Translations under genes and position numbers: made by a program
Notes under the pieces: model-generated
The model's input: only the letters and a program-made list of their open reading frames with translations
Databases searched by the model: none
Told to the model about the DNA's origin: nothing
Shown here: piece after piece, positions 7,233-15,400 of the stretch
How the letters are laid out: each line of letters begins with the position of its first letter
Numbering within the stretch: the first letter of the stretch is position 1
Assembly (NCBI GenBank): GCA_046727175.1
Contig: JBKPCD010000123.1
Coordinates: 1 to 18,705, forward strand
Length of the DNA stretch: 18,705 bases
DNA from: JBKPCD01 sp046727175
GTDB lineage: Bacteria > Acidobacteriota > Vicinamibacteria > Vicinamibacterales > 2-12-FULL-66-21
Reading direction: 5' to 3'

Positions 7233-7385
7233 GGTCGCGGTACCCACGATCTGCGATCCTTCTCGCGCGACGAGCATCGTCTCCACGTGCTCGTCCAGGC
7301 CGGCGAGCGGCAGGTGATGTCGACTTCGAAGCTCGTGGATCTGTGGCAAGTCGCGCACGTGCGCCTGCTCAATAGTCATCGCCAT
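7233..7385 (-). pseudogene. arsN2: Truncated arsN2-type GNAT acetyltransferase (5' fragment)
   Basis: The first 51 residues match the start of ArsN2-like GNAT acetyltransferases associated with arsenic operons: TIEQAHVRDLPQIHELRSRH, LAGLDEHVETMLVARE and GSQIVGTATL. After that (about 7233) the frame continues only as antisense of the SET gene (NPPAAWTAST...) to 6942 and loses all GNAT features, including the acetyl-CoA binding R/QxxGxG loop. So about two thirds of the enzyme is missing. It starts 3 bases after the arsR stop (ATG 7385, or 7379), as expected for the second gene of an arsR operon. Identification rests on a short segment plus context. Confidence 0.75.
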
Positions 7386-7388
7386 GTT

Positions 7389-7802
7389 CTATGTACGAGG
7401 TGCGCAGCACGACCCGCCAGCGGCGCTGTCGAGGACGTAGAGCTCGCCGAACGCTCGTTGAAACTGCTTCCGGTCTTTGGAAGTCGCAGGTACCTGGTTC
7501 AAAGCGTCGACGGCTGCGTTGACGACACTCTGAACGACGGGATCGAGTGCTCTCGACACCTGGTAGTGCATCCAAACACCATCACGCCTGGCGGCCACCA
7601 AACCGCTGCGACGCAGGTACGCCAGATGCCGCGACGCCGTTGGCTGTGGCAACCCGAGGGTGTCGTGGATGTGACAGACGCAGACCTCGTTGTTCCCCAG
7701 CAGCGCCAGGATCCGAAGCCGAGTCTTGTCCGCGAGCGCCTTAAAGACGTCTTCCAACTGGTCGAGCGCGGCCCGACTTTTCGGGGTTGCCGTACGCGCC
7801 AT
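7389..7802 (-). CDS. arsR: ArsR/SmtB-family arsenic-responsive repressor
   Basis: The protein has 137 residues with a winged helix: LEDVFKALADKTRLRILALL (16-35), recognition region LPQPTASRHLAYLRRSGLV (51-69), and wing ARRDGVWMHYQVS (71-83). The CVC pair (C41, C43 in NEVCVCHIHDTLG) corresponds to the ELCVCDL As(III) site of classical ArsR proteins. A C-terminal SCC (132-133) may add a ligand. It should release DNA on binding arsenite or antimonite. It is divergent from arsM. Its start codon lies inside the first operator and has no ribosome binding site, so the mRNA may be leaderless and the gene autoregulated. The truncated arsN2 follows. Confidence 0.95.
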   Translation of the reverse strand: MARTATPKSRAALDQLEDVFKALADKTRLRILALLGNNEVCVCHIHDTLGLPQPTASRHLAYLRRSGLVAARRDGVWMHYQVSRALDPVVQSVVNAAVDALNQVPATSKDRKQFQRAFGELYVLDSAAGGSCCAPRT

Positions 7803-7824
7803 ATATTTGCATTGACGAATGTAT
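7801..7824. promoter_or_regulatory. ArsR-type operator 1
   Basis: The sequence starts ATATATTTGC, then 3 bases, then GACGAATGTAT: an imperfect dyad with arms of about 10 bp (7 of 10 positions match as a palindrome). It overlaps the arsR start codon and the -35 box of the arsM promoter. It is repeated almost exactly at 7835. Confidence 0.75.
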
Positions 7825-7841
7825 CATAGAGGCCATATATT
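7812..7841 (+). promoter_or_regulatory. arsM: Predicted sigma-70-type promoter of arsM
   Basis: TTGACG at 7812-7817 (-35) and TATATT at 7836-7841 (-10) are 18 bases apart. The -35 lies in operator 1 and the -10 in operator 2, so a bound repressor at either site would block RNA polymerase. Transcription would start around 7848, giving a leader of about 20 bases before arsM. Confidence 0.6.
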
Positions 7842-7858
7842 TGCCAGGACGAATATTA
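7835..7858. promoter_or_regulatory. ArsR-type operator 2
   Basis: ATATATTTGC, 3 bases, then GACGAAT repeats operator 1 with a period of 34 bp; all 17 defined positions are identical, and only the 3-base centre and the tail differ. It overlaps the arsM -10 box and ends at its ribosome binding site. Confidence 0.75.
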
Positions 7859-7870
7859 AGGAGCAACAAC

Positions 7871-8725
7871 ATGGACGCGATCAAGGAAGCGGTTCAGGAG
7901 AAATACGGCCAGGCCGCGATGCAGGCTCGCAGCGGGGGAAAGGCGAGGTGCGGATGCGGAACGTCCGGGTGCTGTGGGCCGGATCCGATCACCTCGGATC
8001 TGTACGATGACAGTCAGGCGGCGGCGATTCCCGCGGAGGCCTTGCTGGCATCACTCGGTTGCGGGAATCCAACGGCGCTCGCCGAACTGAAGCCGGGAGA
8101 GGTGGTGCTCGACCTCGGTTCTGGGGGAGGCATCGATGTGTTGCTGTCGGCGAAGCGCGTCGGCCCGAGCGGCAAGGCATACGGTCTCGACATGACCGAC
8201 GAGATGCTCGCGCTCGCCCGCGAGAACCAGGCAAAGTCCAGGCTGACCAATGTGGAATTCCTCAAGGGAGAAATCGAGCACATCCCGCTGCCGGACAATT
8301 CAGTGGACGTCATCATCTCCAACTGCGTGATCAACCTCTCTGCCGACAAAGATCGCGTCTTTGCTGAAGCGTTCCGCGTCCTGAAGCCGGGAGGCCGGTT
8401 CGCCGTCTCGGACGTCGTCGTCAAGGGTAACGACGTGCCGGCGGAAGTCCGCAACAGCATGGAGCTCTGGGTGGGCTGTGTGGCCGGCGCACTCGAGGAG
8501 AACAGCTACCGGAAGAGACTGGACCGCGCGGGCTTCGAGCATATTGACGTCGAGCCCACACGAATCTATCGCGCTGCTGATGCCAAACAGTTCCTCGATG
8601 AAGCAGGTCTCGGGGACGAGGCCGTTCTATCACAGATCGACGGACGCTTCATGAGCGCTTTGATCCGCGCGCGCAAGCCGGTCGCGGCTGCGAAGCCGTG
8701 TTGTGGACCGACTTGCTGCTCCTAA
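7871..8725 (+). CDS. arsM: Arsenite S-adenosylmethionine methyltransferase ArsM
   Basis: The 284-residue enzyme methylates As(III) stepwise using S-adenosylmethionine, yielding methylated and partly volatile arsenicals. It has a class I SAM fold with motif I DLGSGGGID (81-89), GLDMTDEML (105-113) and ISNCVINL (149-156). The three conserved As-binding cysteines are present: C64 (SLGCGNP), C152 (SNCVINL) and C203 (VGCVAGA). Cys-rich ends (CGCGTSGCCG at 27-36 and CCGPTCC at 277-283) are common in bacterial ArsM. The ATG at 7871 is fixed by AAGGAG (7858-7863) 7 bases upstream; an in-frame start at 7787 would run through the operators and is rejected. It is controlled by the two ArsR sites and convergent with the copper operon. 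Confidence 0.96.
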   Translation: MDAIKEAVQEKYGQAAMQARSGGKARCGCGTSGCCGPDPITSDLYDDSQAAAIPAEALLASLGCGNPTALAELKPGEVVLDLGSGGGIDVLLSAKRVGPSGKAYGLDMTDEMLALARENQAKSRLTNVEFLKGEIEHIPLPDNSVDVIISNCVINLSADKDRVFAEAFRVLKPGGRFAVSDVVVKGNDVPAEVRNSMELWVGCVAGALEENSYRKRLDRAGFEHIDVEPTRIYRAADAKQFLDEAGLGDEAVLSQIDGRFMSALIRARKPVAAAKPCCGPTCCS

Positions 8726-8812
8726 GGTTAGAGGTGCTGACGAGTGGAGGGCGAGGCGGCCATCGAAGCCGTACGTCCCTCACTTGTGCGCGATCCGTCC
8801 GCCTTTGTGTCG

Positions 8813-10399
8813 TTACTGAACGACGACTACGCCCTGCAGCATGTTCATGCCACACGCGAACGCGACCTCACCCGTCTTCGCGGGCGTGAACCCGATCACG
8901 ACCGGCTCGTTCGGCGGCAGCGCACGTTCGATGTTCAACGACGGGAATACGATCTCCTTTCCGCACGTCTTGTCGGTCGTACGCACGATCGTGAGCCGAG
9001 CCGGCACGCCAGCGCGCAGACTGATTCTGTCTGGCTCGTAGCCCTTTTCGGTCACCGCGATCTTCGCAGTCTGCACTGCTGCGGTGCGGGACTGTAAGTC
9101 ACCAGTTGCTCCCACTGGAGCGGATCGGAGCCCGAGTCTCTCCGCTTCTGCGCGAAGGAAGAAGCTCCCCTTCGATACGACTGCGTCGCCCGAATTGAGG
9201 CCAGACACGACCTCGACGACATCGCCCGAAGGGCGCCCCAGCCTCACTTCCCGTTCGATGAACTTCGCAGGCTCTTGGGGAATGGGCACGTACACGACCT
9301 GCCGGTCGGCGACGTTCTGAATCGATGCTTTCGGCACCGAGAGGACTGGCATGGCGCTGCCGGACTCTATCGTCACGTCTGTGTACATTCCAAACCGCAG
9401 CTGGCCACGCGGATTCGGCACTTCGACGCGCACCTTCGCCGTCCGGGTGGCTGAATTGAGCTGTGGATCGATGTAGCTCACGCGCCCTTCAACGGACAGA
9501 TCCGGATACGCAGTCGTCGTCACGGTCGAGCGCGCACCTTCTCGAATCCGGTGAAGATCCTTTTCGTACACGTCGGCGACGATCCAGACCTTGGACAGAT
9601 CGACAATAGAGAAGAGCTTGGTGGTCGGGTCCACATTCAGGCCCACGTTTGCCATTCGCTCCGTGACCACGCCCTCGATCGGGGCGGGAACAGTGATCGT
9701 CGCGTCCTTATCGCCCTTCGGCGCTGTGGCTTCACCGGCTGCGCCGAGCAAACGCAGTCGTGACCGTGCACTCTCGACCTCGGCGGTCTGCGCCGCGTGC
9801 TCGGCGTGAATGCGCTCCAACTCCTGTCGACTGGCCGCGCCAATCTCCATCAGCTTCTGAGTCCGTTGCAGCTCTCGATCGTGCGCGTCGAGCATGGCCT
9901 TCGCGGCGAGGTACTTCGTTCGCGCCTCTGCGAGCTCCGGACTGTACACCTGCGCGAGCGCCTGGCCTCGGCGCACCCGATCACCGAGCTGCGCAGAGGT
10001 GCGTACGACTCGTCCACCGACCAGAGGCGTGACTGCAACCTGACGGTATGCGTTCGGCTCAACCACACCTGGGAACGGGACGTGATCCGCCGTCGCGATC
10101 GTGGTAGCTTGGCTGATTTCGATCCCGGCGCGAGCGACGGCCTCCGGTGCGAGTGTGACAACGACATCCCGTAGCGGTGCGGACGTCGCCTGGCCTGCCG
10201 AAAGCGACGCCGTGCCCGACGCCGAAGGTGTCGGGGCGGCGCCAGCAGCACCCGATGCGGCCCCCGACATTGTCTCGGAGGCGCCGGACGCATCGCCTCG
10301 CATGATCAGATACGTCCCCCCGGCACCCACGAGCAGGACCATCACGAACGCTGCCGCGGCAGCAGCCGGACTCAGATTCACGCGGCGTTCTCCAGTCAT
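8813..10399 (-). CDS. cusB: CusB-like RND periplasmic adaptor fused to a cupredoxin-like domain
   Basis: The 528-residue membrane fusion protein links the inner-membrane pump to the outer-membrane channel. It has an N-terminal signal anchor (15-33), a low-complexity Ala/Gly/Ser linker (37-75), a barrel-sandwich/lipoyl region (GVVEPNAYRQVAVTPLVGG, 111-129; VPAPIEGVVTERMANVG, 237-253), a coiled-coil hairpin between (about 153-218), and beta-barrel and membrane-proximal parts (to about 425). The usual adaptor ends there. Residues about 443-528 form an extra domain: KIAVTEKGYEPDRISLRAG, C479, then FACGMNM (C516, M518, M520). This resembles an EfeO/plastocyanin-like cupredoxin with Cys/Met ligands. 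The start overlaps the previous stop by ATGA, so the genes are translationally coupled. Confidence 0.92.
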   Translation of the reverse strand: MTGERRVNLSPAAAAAAFVMVLLVGAGGTYLIMRGDASGASETMSGAASGAAGAAPTPSASGTASLSAGQATSAPLRDVVVTLAPEAVARAGIEISQATTIATADHVPFPGVVEPNAYRQVAVTPLVGGRVVRTSAQLGDRVRRGQALAQVYSPELAEARTKYLAAKAMLDAHDRELQRTQKLMEIGAASRQELERIHAEHAAQTAEVESARSRLRLLGAAGEATAPKGDKDATITVPAPIEGVVTERMANVGLNVDPTTKLFSIVDLSKVWIVADVYEKDLHRIREGARSTVTTTAYPDLSVEGRVSYIDPQLNSATRTAKVRVEVPNPRGQLRFGMYTDVTIESGSAMPVLSVPKASIQNVADRQVVYVPIPQEPAKFIEREVRLGRPSGDVVEVVSGLNSGDAVVSKGSFFLRAEAERLGLRSAPVGATGDLQSRTAAVQTAKIAVTEKGYEPDRISLRAGVPARLTIVRTTDKTCGKEIVFPSLNIERALPPNEPVVIGFTPAKTGEVAFACGMNMLQGVVVVQ

Positions 10400-11715
10400 T
10401 GCAATTCTCCAAGCGCCCGCTTGAGCGCCGTGCGTGCCTCATAGGCCTGGCGCAGGGTGTCCGTATATCCTCGTTCCTGTTCCAGATACCGCTTTTGTTC
10501 TGCCAGCACTTCGAAGATCGTCGTACGACCCAGTTCATAGCTCTGTCTGACGACGGTCAAGTTCTGACGGGCCAGGGTTCTCACACTCGTCCCGTAGACC
10601 TGGACCGCTTCACGCGCGCACTGGTCGAATGATCGGGCGGTCGCGATCTCTGTCTGCGCCGTGAGACGTGCCGCCTCGTGAGCTGCCGTGGCCCCCACCC
10701 GCTCCGCGCGCACTGCCGTAATCTCACCCTGATTGCGATTGAAGAGCGGGAGCGTCACCATTGCGCCCCCCGTCACGTAGTGAAACCGTCCGCGCACCTG
10801 CTCGGGTGTTCCGGTCGGGGACAACCCGAACTGCGGAAAGCCGGTGTCCATGCCCATGTAGCCGCCGAAGAGGCTCACATCGAATCGACCATCGCGCTGG
10901 GTACGATCGATCTTGGCGTCCGACACGGCGATCCGAGCCTCAGCTTCGCGAACATCCGCCCGCTGACCTGCGACGTCGGTTGATGCGGCCGTGGGCGCCG
11001 ATTCGCGAGTGACCAAATCGTCGAGCGTCTGCCGAAGGCGGAGAGAGTCGTTCGCGGAAAGGCCGAGCATTCGCTTCAGCTCGAACATCGCCCGTTCGGC
11101 GCGTCCCAGTTGCAGGAGACGGTCCGCTTCAAGGCGGCGCCACTCCACGTCGATGAGATCCCGGTCCAGCGGTGGCGACGCGCCCTCTTCCACGCGCGAG
11201 CGGAGCAGCTCGTACTGACGGTGGACTGCATCCACGAGCTCCTCGAGAATGCCCAGATCGCGGACGGCTACGAGGACGTCGCCAAACCGCCCACGAACGT
11301 CGGACGCCAGCAGACGCTCACGATCGAGCACCGACAGTTCGGCCGCCGCGGTTTCTCGCTCAGCGACGGCAACCCGGCCTTCTCGTCGAAACAGCTCGAG
11401 TGGCCACTCGACACTGAGCATCGATTGGCTGTCGGAACCCGCCGGCTCACCACGAAGCTCCACGGTCAGCGACGGATTTCTGCGTAACCCAGCCTGACGC
11501 TGCATTCCGCGGGCAACGTCGATCGTCGTTCTCGCCGATCGCAGCGATGGCTCCTCGGCGAGCGCCCGCGTAATAGCCTGCTCGAGGGACATGCCGTTCT
11601 GCGGATCGACGAATGACGCCGTGGTCGTGGCGGCCGGCGCAACGGTCTGAGCGTCGATCACCGGCGCGAAGGCTCCGAACAGCACCAAGAGAGCCACAAT
11701 CGATCGAGTGTTCAT
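10396..11715 (-). CDS. TolC/CusC-like outer membrane efflux channel
   Basis: The 439-residue protein has a signal peptide (MNTRSIVALLVLFGAFAPVIDA, cut near 22) and two outer-membrane efflux repeats with long helices. The first starts at MSLEQAITRALAEEPSLRSAR. The second ends with FDQCAREAVQVYG..., RQSYELGRTTIFEVLAEQKRYLEQERGYTDTLRQAYEAR, the typical end of CzcC/CusC-type proteins. It forms the outer-membrane exit duct of the tripartite pump. I set the start at 11715, where AGGGGAG lies 6 bases upstream and the ATG overlaps the stop of the pump gene (ATGA). The end overlaps the adaptor start the same way. No N-terminal lipobox Cys was seen. Confidence 0.93.
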   Translation of the reverse strand: MNTRSIVALLVLFGAFAPVIDAQTVAPAATTTASFVDPQNGMSLEQAITRALAEEPSLRSARTTIDVARGMQRQAGLRRNPSLTVELRGEPAGSDSQSMLSVEWPLELFRREGRVAVAERETAAAELSVLDRERLLASDVRGRFGDVLVAVRDLGILEELVDAVHRQYELLRSRVEEGASPPLDRDLIDVEWRRLEADRLLQLGRAERAMFELKRMLGLSANDSLRLRQTLDDLVTRESAPTAASTDVAGQRADVREAEARIAVSDAKIDRTQRDGRFDVSLFGGYMGMDTGFPQFGLSPTGTPEQVRGRFHYVTGGAMVTLPLFNRNQGEITAVRAERVGATAAHEAARLTAQTEIATARSFDQCAREAVQVYGTSVRTLARQNLTVVRQSYELGRTTIFEVLAEQKRYLEQERGYTDTLRQAYEARTALKRALGELQ

Positions 11716-14700
11716 TGCACGCTCCCCTGGAAATTGACCGACCCGTGCCCGGCTGGTCCGTCCCACTCGATTGCCATCTGCCAGGCGCCGGCCATCCCGA
11801 ATTCAGCGGCGGCGACATATCGGCCGGCCACGCCACTTGGCGTGAGCTGCAAGCCGCTGGACATCACCATCCCGGGCATCGGCATGTTCCCGCTGGCCCG
11901 AACGATGCCGACGTCCACGAGCGTGCCAGTGTCGGGACGACGGAACTCGATGGTGAAGGTGTTGCGCCCCTGCCGAAGCGCCCCGTCCGGCGAGCGCAGG
12001 ACGATCTCGAGCGCACCTGCACGAACGGTTTGAATGACCGTACTGTCCGCGCGCTCGGGCGGCGACGTGCCGCCATTCCGCCCTGTGACTCTCCACACGG
12101 TGAATGAGGCGAGAGCAACGAAGAGAACCGCAAGTCCAACCACGACGCCACGCCGTGCGTGGAGCGGGCTCGGCGCGTCCGGCGATACCTCGTGTTGCAG
12201 TCCGAGCTGTCCCTCGCGGCTCCAAAAGAAAATCACCGGCGTGACAATCAGCACATGAACAAGCGACGACACCATGCCGCCGAGCACCGGCGTCGCCAGG
12301 GGCTTCATCACCTCGGCGCCGACACGTGTACTCCACATGATCGGCAGCAGGCCGGCGATGACCGTCGATACGGTCATCACCTTGGGCCGCAGGCGCAGCA
12401 ACGCGCCTTCGACCACGGCGTCTCTCAGCGCCTGGCGCGTCAATGCGCCCGCCAGTTCATGACGCTTCCGCTCGACCGCCTCCTCGAGGTAGATCACCAT
12501 CACCACGCCCGTCTGCACGGCCGTGCCAAAGAGCGCGATAAAGCCAACCCACACGGCGACCGAGAAGTTGTAGCCGAGCAGCCACAGGAGGTACACACCA
12601 CCCGTTAAGGCAAAGGGGACGGCGAGAAGGACGTGCGCCGCTTCCGCAACGGAGTGATAGGTGAAGTACAGAAGGGTGAAGATCACGAGCAAGACCATCG
12701 GCAGCACAATTTGCAACCGCTGCCGGGCTCGCTCCTCGTTCTCCCACTGGCCGCTCCAGTCAATGTAGTAGCCCGCCGGGAGCGGCACGTCGCGCGCGAC
12801 CGACGAGCGTGCGTCCCGCACGAAACCGCCTACATCGCGACCCTGCACATTCAGCAGGACCGTCGCCAGGAGAAGGCCGTTCTCAGACGAGATCATCGCG
12901 GGCCCGCGCGCGTGCTGAATGTGCGCGACCTGGCCGAGTGGCACCTGCGTGCCATTGGGACTTGCCACCAGGACTACGCTGCCGAGGGCTTGCGGATCCG
13001 CGCGGTACTGAGGGGCATAGCGGACGCGAACCGGAAAGCGTTCCCGGCCTTCGATCGTCATCGTGAGTGTCGTCTCACCGACCGCGTTCTCCACGACCTG
13101 CTGAATATCCCCGACGCCGATGCCGTATCGAGCCGCTGCCGTGCGGTCGACTTCGACGTTGAGATACTGACCACTCGTGACCTGCTCCGGATACACGTTG
13201 CTCGCGCCAGGCACGCGGCGAATCGCGTCCGCTACCTTGCGACCCAGGTCCTCGAGGATGCGCAGGTCGTTGCCAAAGATCTTCACACCGACCTCCGACC
13301 TGATCCCGGTCGTCAACATGTCAATCCGGTTGATGATCGGCATCGTCCAGATGTTCGACACACCCGGGAGTTGCACCGCCTGGCTCATCTCGCCACGCAG
13401 CCGGTCGAGGGTCATGCCATCGCGCCACTGCGCTCTGGGCTTAAGGTGGACGATTGTCTCGGTCATGTTGAGGGGCGCGGGGTCGGTCGACGTCTCCGCT
13501 CGTCCGACCTTGGCCACGACGTACTCGACCTCAGGGAACTTCAGCAGCGTGGCGTTCTGACGTGCGGCAATCTCGGTATTCTGCTCGAGCGAGATGCTCG
13601 GGTCCGCGATCGGCATGAACATCAGATCGCCTTCGTTCAACGCCGGCATGAATTCACTGCCGATGCGCGCGGTCAGCGCGAGTGCGCCAACGAACAGCAG
13701 CGCGGCTGCCACGATCGTCAGCAATCGATGTCGGAGGGCAGTCTCGAGCGCGGGCTGGTACAGCCATCGCAGTCCACGCATGAGCGGGTTGGCTTCTTCG
13801 GCGTGGAACCTGCCGCCGAGCAACAGGCTGCAGAGCACTGGGACGAGCGTGACCGAGATGACCGTGGCCGCGAGCACGGCGAATGTCTTGGTGAACGCCA
13901 ATGGGTGAAACAGCTTACCTTCCTGTCCCGTCAGGGCGAAGACAGGAATGAACGCCAGCAGGATGATCGCCATCGAGAAGAACACCGGGCGGCCGACGAG
14001 CCGCGTCGACTCGCGCACTGTCTCCCAAACACGCGAACGATCGCGAGGGTCGACGCCGCGCTGTTCGACGAACCGGAACGCGTTTTCCGTGACGACGATG
14101 CCCGCGTCGACCAGCACGCCAATGGCGATCGCGATGCCGGCGAGGCTCATGATGTTCGACGAGATGCCGGCGTAGTACATGCCGAGGAAGGACATCAGCA
14201 CCGCCAGCGGCAGCGGCAGCGTCACGATCAAGATGGAGCGGAAATGCATCAGGAAGATGACGTGTGCGAGCGTCACCAATGCGATCTCCTCGAAAAGGGC
14301 GGTACGCAGCGTGCCGACCGCTTGTTCGATCAGCTCCGATCGGTCGTAGAACGGCACCACGGTCACACCGGCGGGTAGGCCCGGGGCAATCTGAGCGATG
14401 CGGGCCTTGACGGCGTCGATGACCGCTTTCGTATTCACACCGGTTCGGGCGACGACGACGCCACCAACAGCCTCGTTCGTGCCTTTGACCAGCGATGCCA
14501 CTCGGAAGGGATTGCCAAGCTGCACGTCTGCCACCTGCTCGACGTACACCGGCACTCCATTCGACGCACCAATGACGATTCGCTTGACGTCGTCGACCGA
14601 CTGGATCAGCCCGACACCGCGGACGATGAGCCACGCGCCGTTCGACTCAAGCACGTTGCCGCCTACGTTGAGATTGCTGTCGCGGACCGCATTCACGACA

Positions 14701-15308
14701 GCGCTGAGCGGAAGGTTGTAGGCGCGCAGTCGATTCGGGTTGACGTCGATCTGGTACTGCTGGACGTGGCCGCCGACCGACGCAACTTCGGCGACACCTG
14801 GCACCGAGTTCAGCTGGTACCGGATGAACCAGTCCTGCAACGTGCGCAGGTCCCGCAGGGAGTGCGTCGGGCTTTCGACGGTGTACCAGAAGACGTGCCC
14901 GACGCCTGTGGCATCCGGCCCGAGTGTCGGCACGACGCCGGCGGGGAGCGACTTGCTGACCAGGCTCATTCGCTCCAAGACACGAGTCCGGGCGAAGTAC
15001 AGATCGACGTCGTCCTCGAAGATCACGTAGACCATCGAGAATCCGAATGCCGACTGCGAGCGGACCACGCGGACACCGGCGAGTCCCTGGAGGTTCGTCG
15101 TCAGCGGATAGGTGACCTGGTCCTCGACCTCCTGCGGGCCGTGTCCGGGCCAGTCGGTGAAGACGATCACCTGGTTATCCGAGAGATCCGGGATCGCGTC
15201 GATCGGCGTGGCACGGAGGCCCCACCACCCCCAGCCGGCCAGGCCAAGGTACAGCACGATCACGATGAAGCGGTGCTTCAGGGCAACGTCAATGAGGCGA
15301 TTGATCAT
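11712..15308 (-). CDS. cusA: CusA-like HME-RND metal efflux pump fused to a YtkA-like domain
   Basis: This inner-membrane proton-driven metal exporter is the core of the CusCBA-type complex. Numbering is from the GTG at 15320; the ATG at 15308 (residue 5) is preferred because homologues start MI..LI..... Residues 1-1040 are a complete RND pump with 12 membrane segments. TM4 has GVLVDAGIVVTEN with the proton-relay Asp405. The three Met of the CusA Cu(I)/Ag(I) site are conserved: M569 (FMP), M619 (PLNMTE) and M668 (RIDML). This points to copper/silver rather than Zn/Co/Cd. Unusually, the chain goes on with a 13th hydrophobic segment (1058-1077) and a YtkA-like beta domain (about 1095-1202) with NMPMPGMVM (1145-1153), a possible periplasmic copper site. 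The stop overlaps the channel start. Confidence 0.95.
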   Translation of the reverse strand: MINRLIDVALKHRFIVIVLYLGLAGWGWWGLRATPIDAIPDLSDNQVIVFTDWPGHGPQEVEDQVTYPLTTNLQGLAGVRVVRSQSAFGFSMVYVIFEDDVDLYFARTRVLERMSLVSKSLPAGVVPTLGPDATGVGHVFWYTVESPTHSLRDLRTLQDWFIRYQLNSVPGVAEVASVGGHVQQYQIDVNPNRLRAYNLPLSAVVNAVRDSNLNVGGNVLESNGAWLIVRGVGLIQSVDDVKRIVIGASNGVPVYVEQVADVQLGNPFRVASLVKGTNEAVGGVVVARTGVNTKAVIDAVKARIAQIAPGLPAGVTVVPFYDRSELIEQAVGTLRTALFEEIALVTLAHVIFLMHFRSILIVTLPLPLAVLMSFLGMYYAGISSNIMSLAGIAIAIGVLVDAGIVVTENAFRFVEQRGVDPRDRSRVWETVRESTRLVGRPVFFSMAIILLAFIPVFALTGQEGKLFHPLAFTKTFAVLAATVISVTLVPVLCSLLLGGRFHAEEANPLMRGLRWLYQPALETALRHRLLTIVAAALLFVGALALTARIGSEFMPALNEGDLMFMPIADPSISLEQNTEIAARQNATLLKFPEVEYVVAKVGRAETSTDPAPLNMTETIVHLKPRAQWRDGMTLDRLRGEMSQAVQLPGVSNIWTMPIINRIDMLTTGIRSEVGVKIFGNDLRILEDLGRKVADAIRRVPGASNVYPEQVTSGQYLNVEVDRTAAARYGIGVGDIQQVVENAVGETTLTMTIEGRERFPVRVRYAPQYRADPQALGSVVLVASPNGTQVPLGQVAHIQHARGPAMISSENGLLLATVLLNVQGRDVGGFVRDARSSVARDVPLPAGYYIDWSGQWENEERARQRLQIVLPMVLLVIFTLLYFTYHSVAEAAHVLLAVPFALTGGVYLLWLLGYNFSVAVWVGFIALFGTAVQTGVVMVIYLEEAVERKRHELAGALTRQALRDAVVEGALLRLRPKVMTVSTVIAGLLPIMWSTRVGAEVMKPLATPVLGGMVSSLVHVLIVTPVIFFWSREGQLGLQHEVSPDAPSPLHARRGVVVGLAVLFVALASFTVWRVTGRNGGTSPPERADSTVIQTVRAGALEIVLRSPDGALRQGRNTFTIEFRRPDTGTLVDVGIVRASGNMPMPGMVMSSGLQLTPSGVAGRYVAAAEFGMAGAWQMAIEWDGPAGHGSVNFQGSVQ

Positions 15309-15400
15309 GAGCCACGACACTCGTCATGTCGCACGCATGCGCGCGCGAGCCTACATGCTCGGACTTCGTGCCCGAGCAGACACACGACGACTGTGAGTGG

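Noticed and set aside
7787..7870. Longer N-terminus of ArsM starting at 7787
   Set aside because: It would translate the operators, and AAGGAG lies 7 bases before the ATG at 7871.
8726..8812. Possible bidirectional terminator between arsM and the adaptor gene
   Set aside because: GTGGAGGG and CCCTCAC can pair only with a bulge, and there is no T-run on either strand.
12633..14378. 581-codon + strand open frame
   Set aside because: It is the mirror of the CusA-like pump, rich in Arg, His and Gln as expected for a GC-rich antisense frame.
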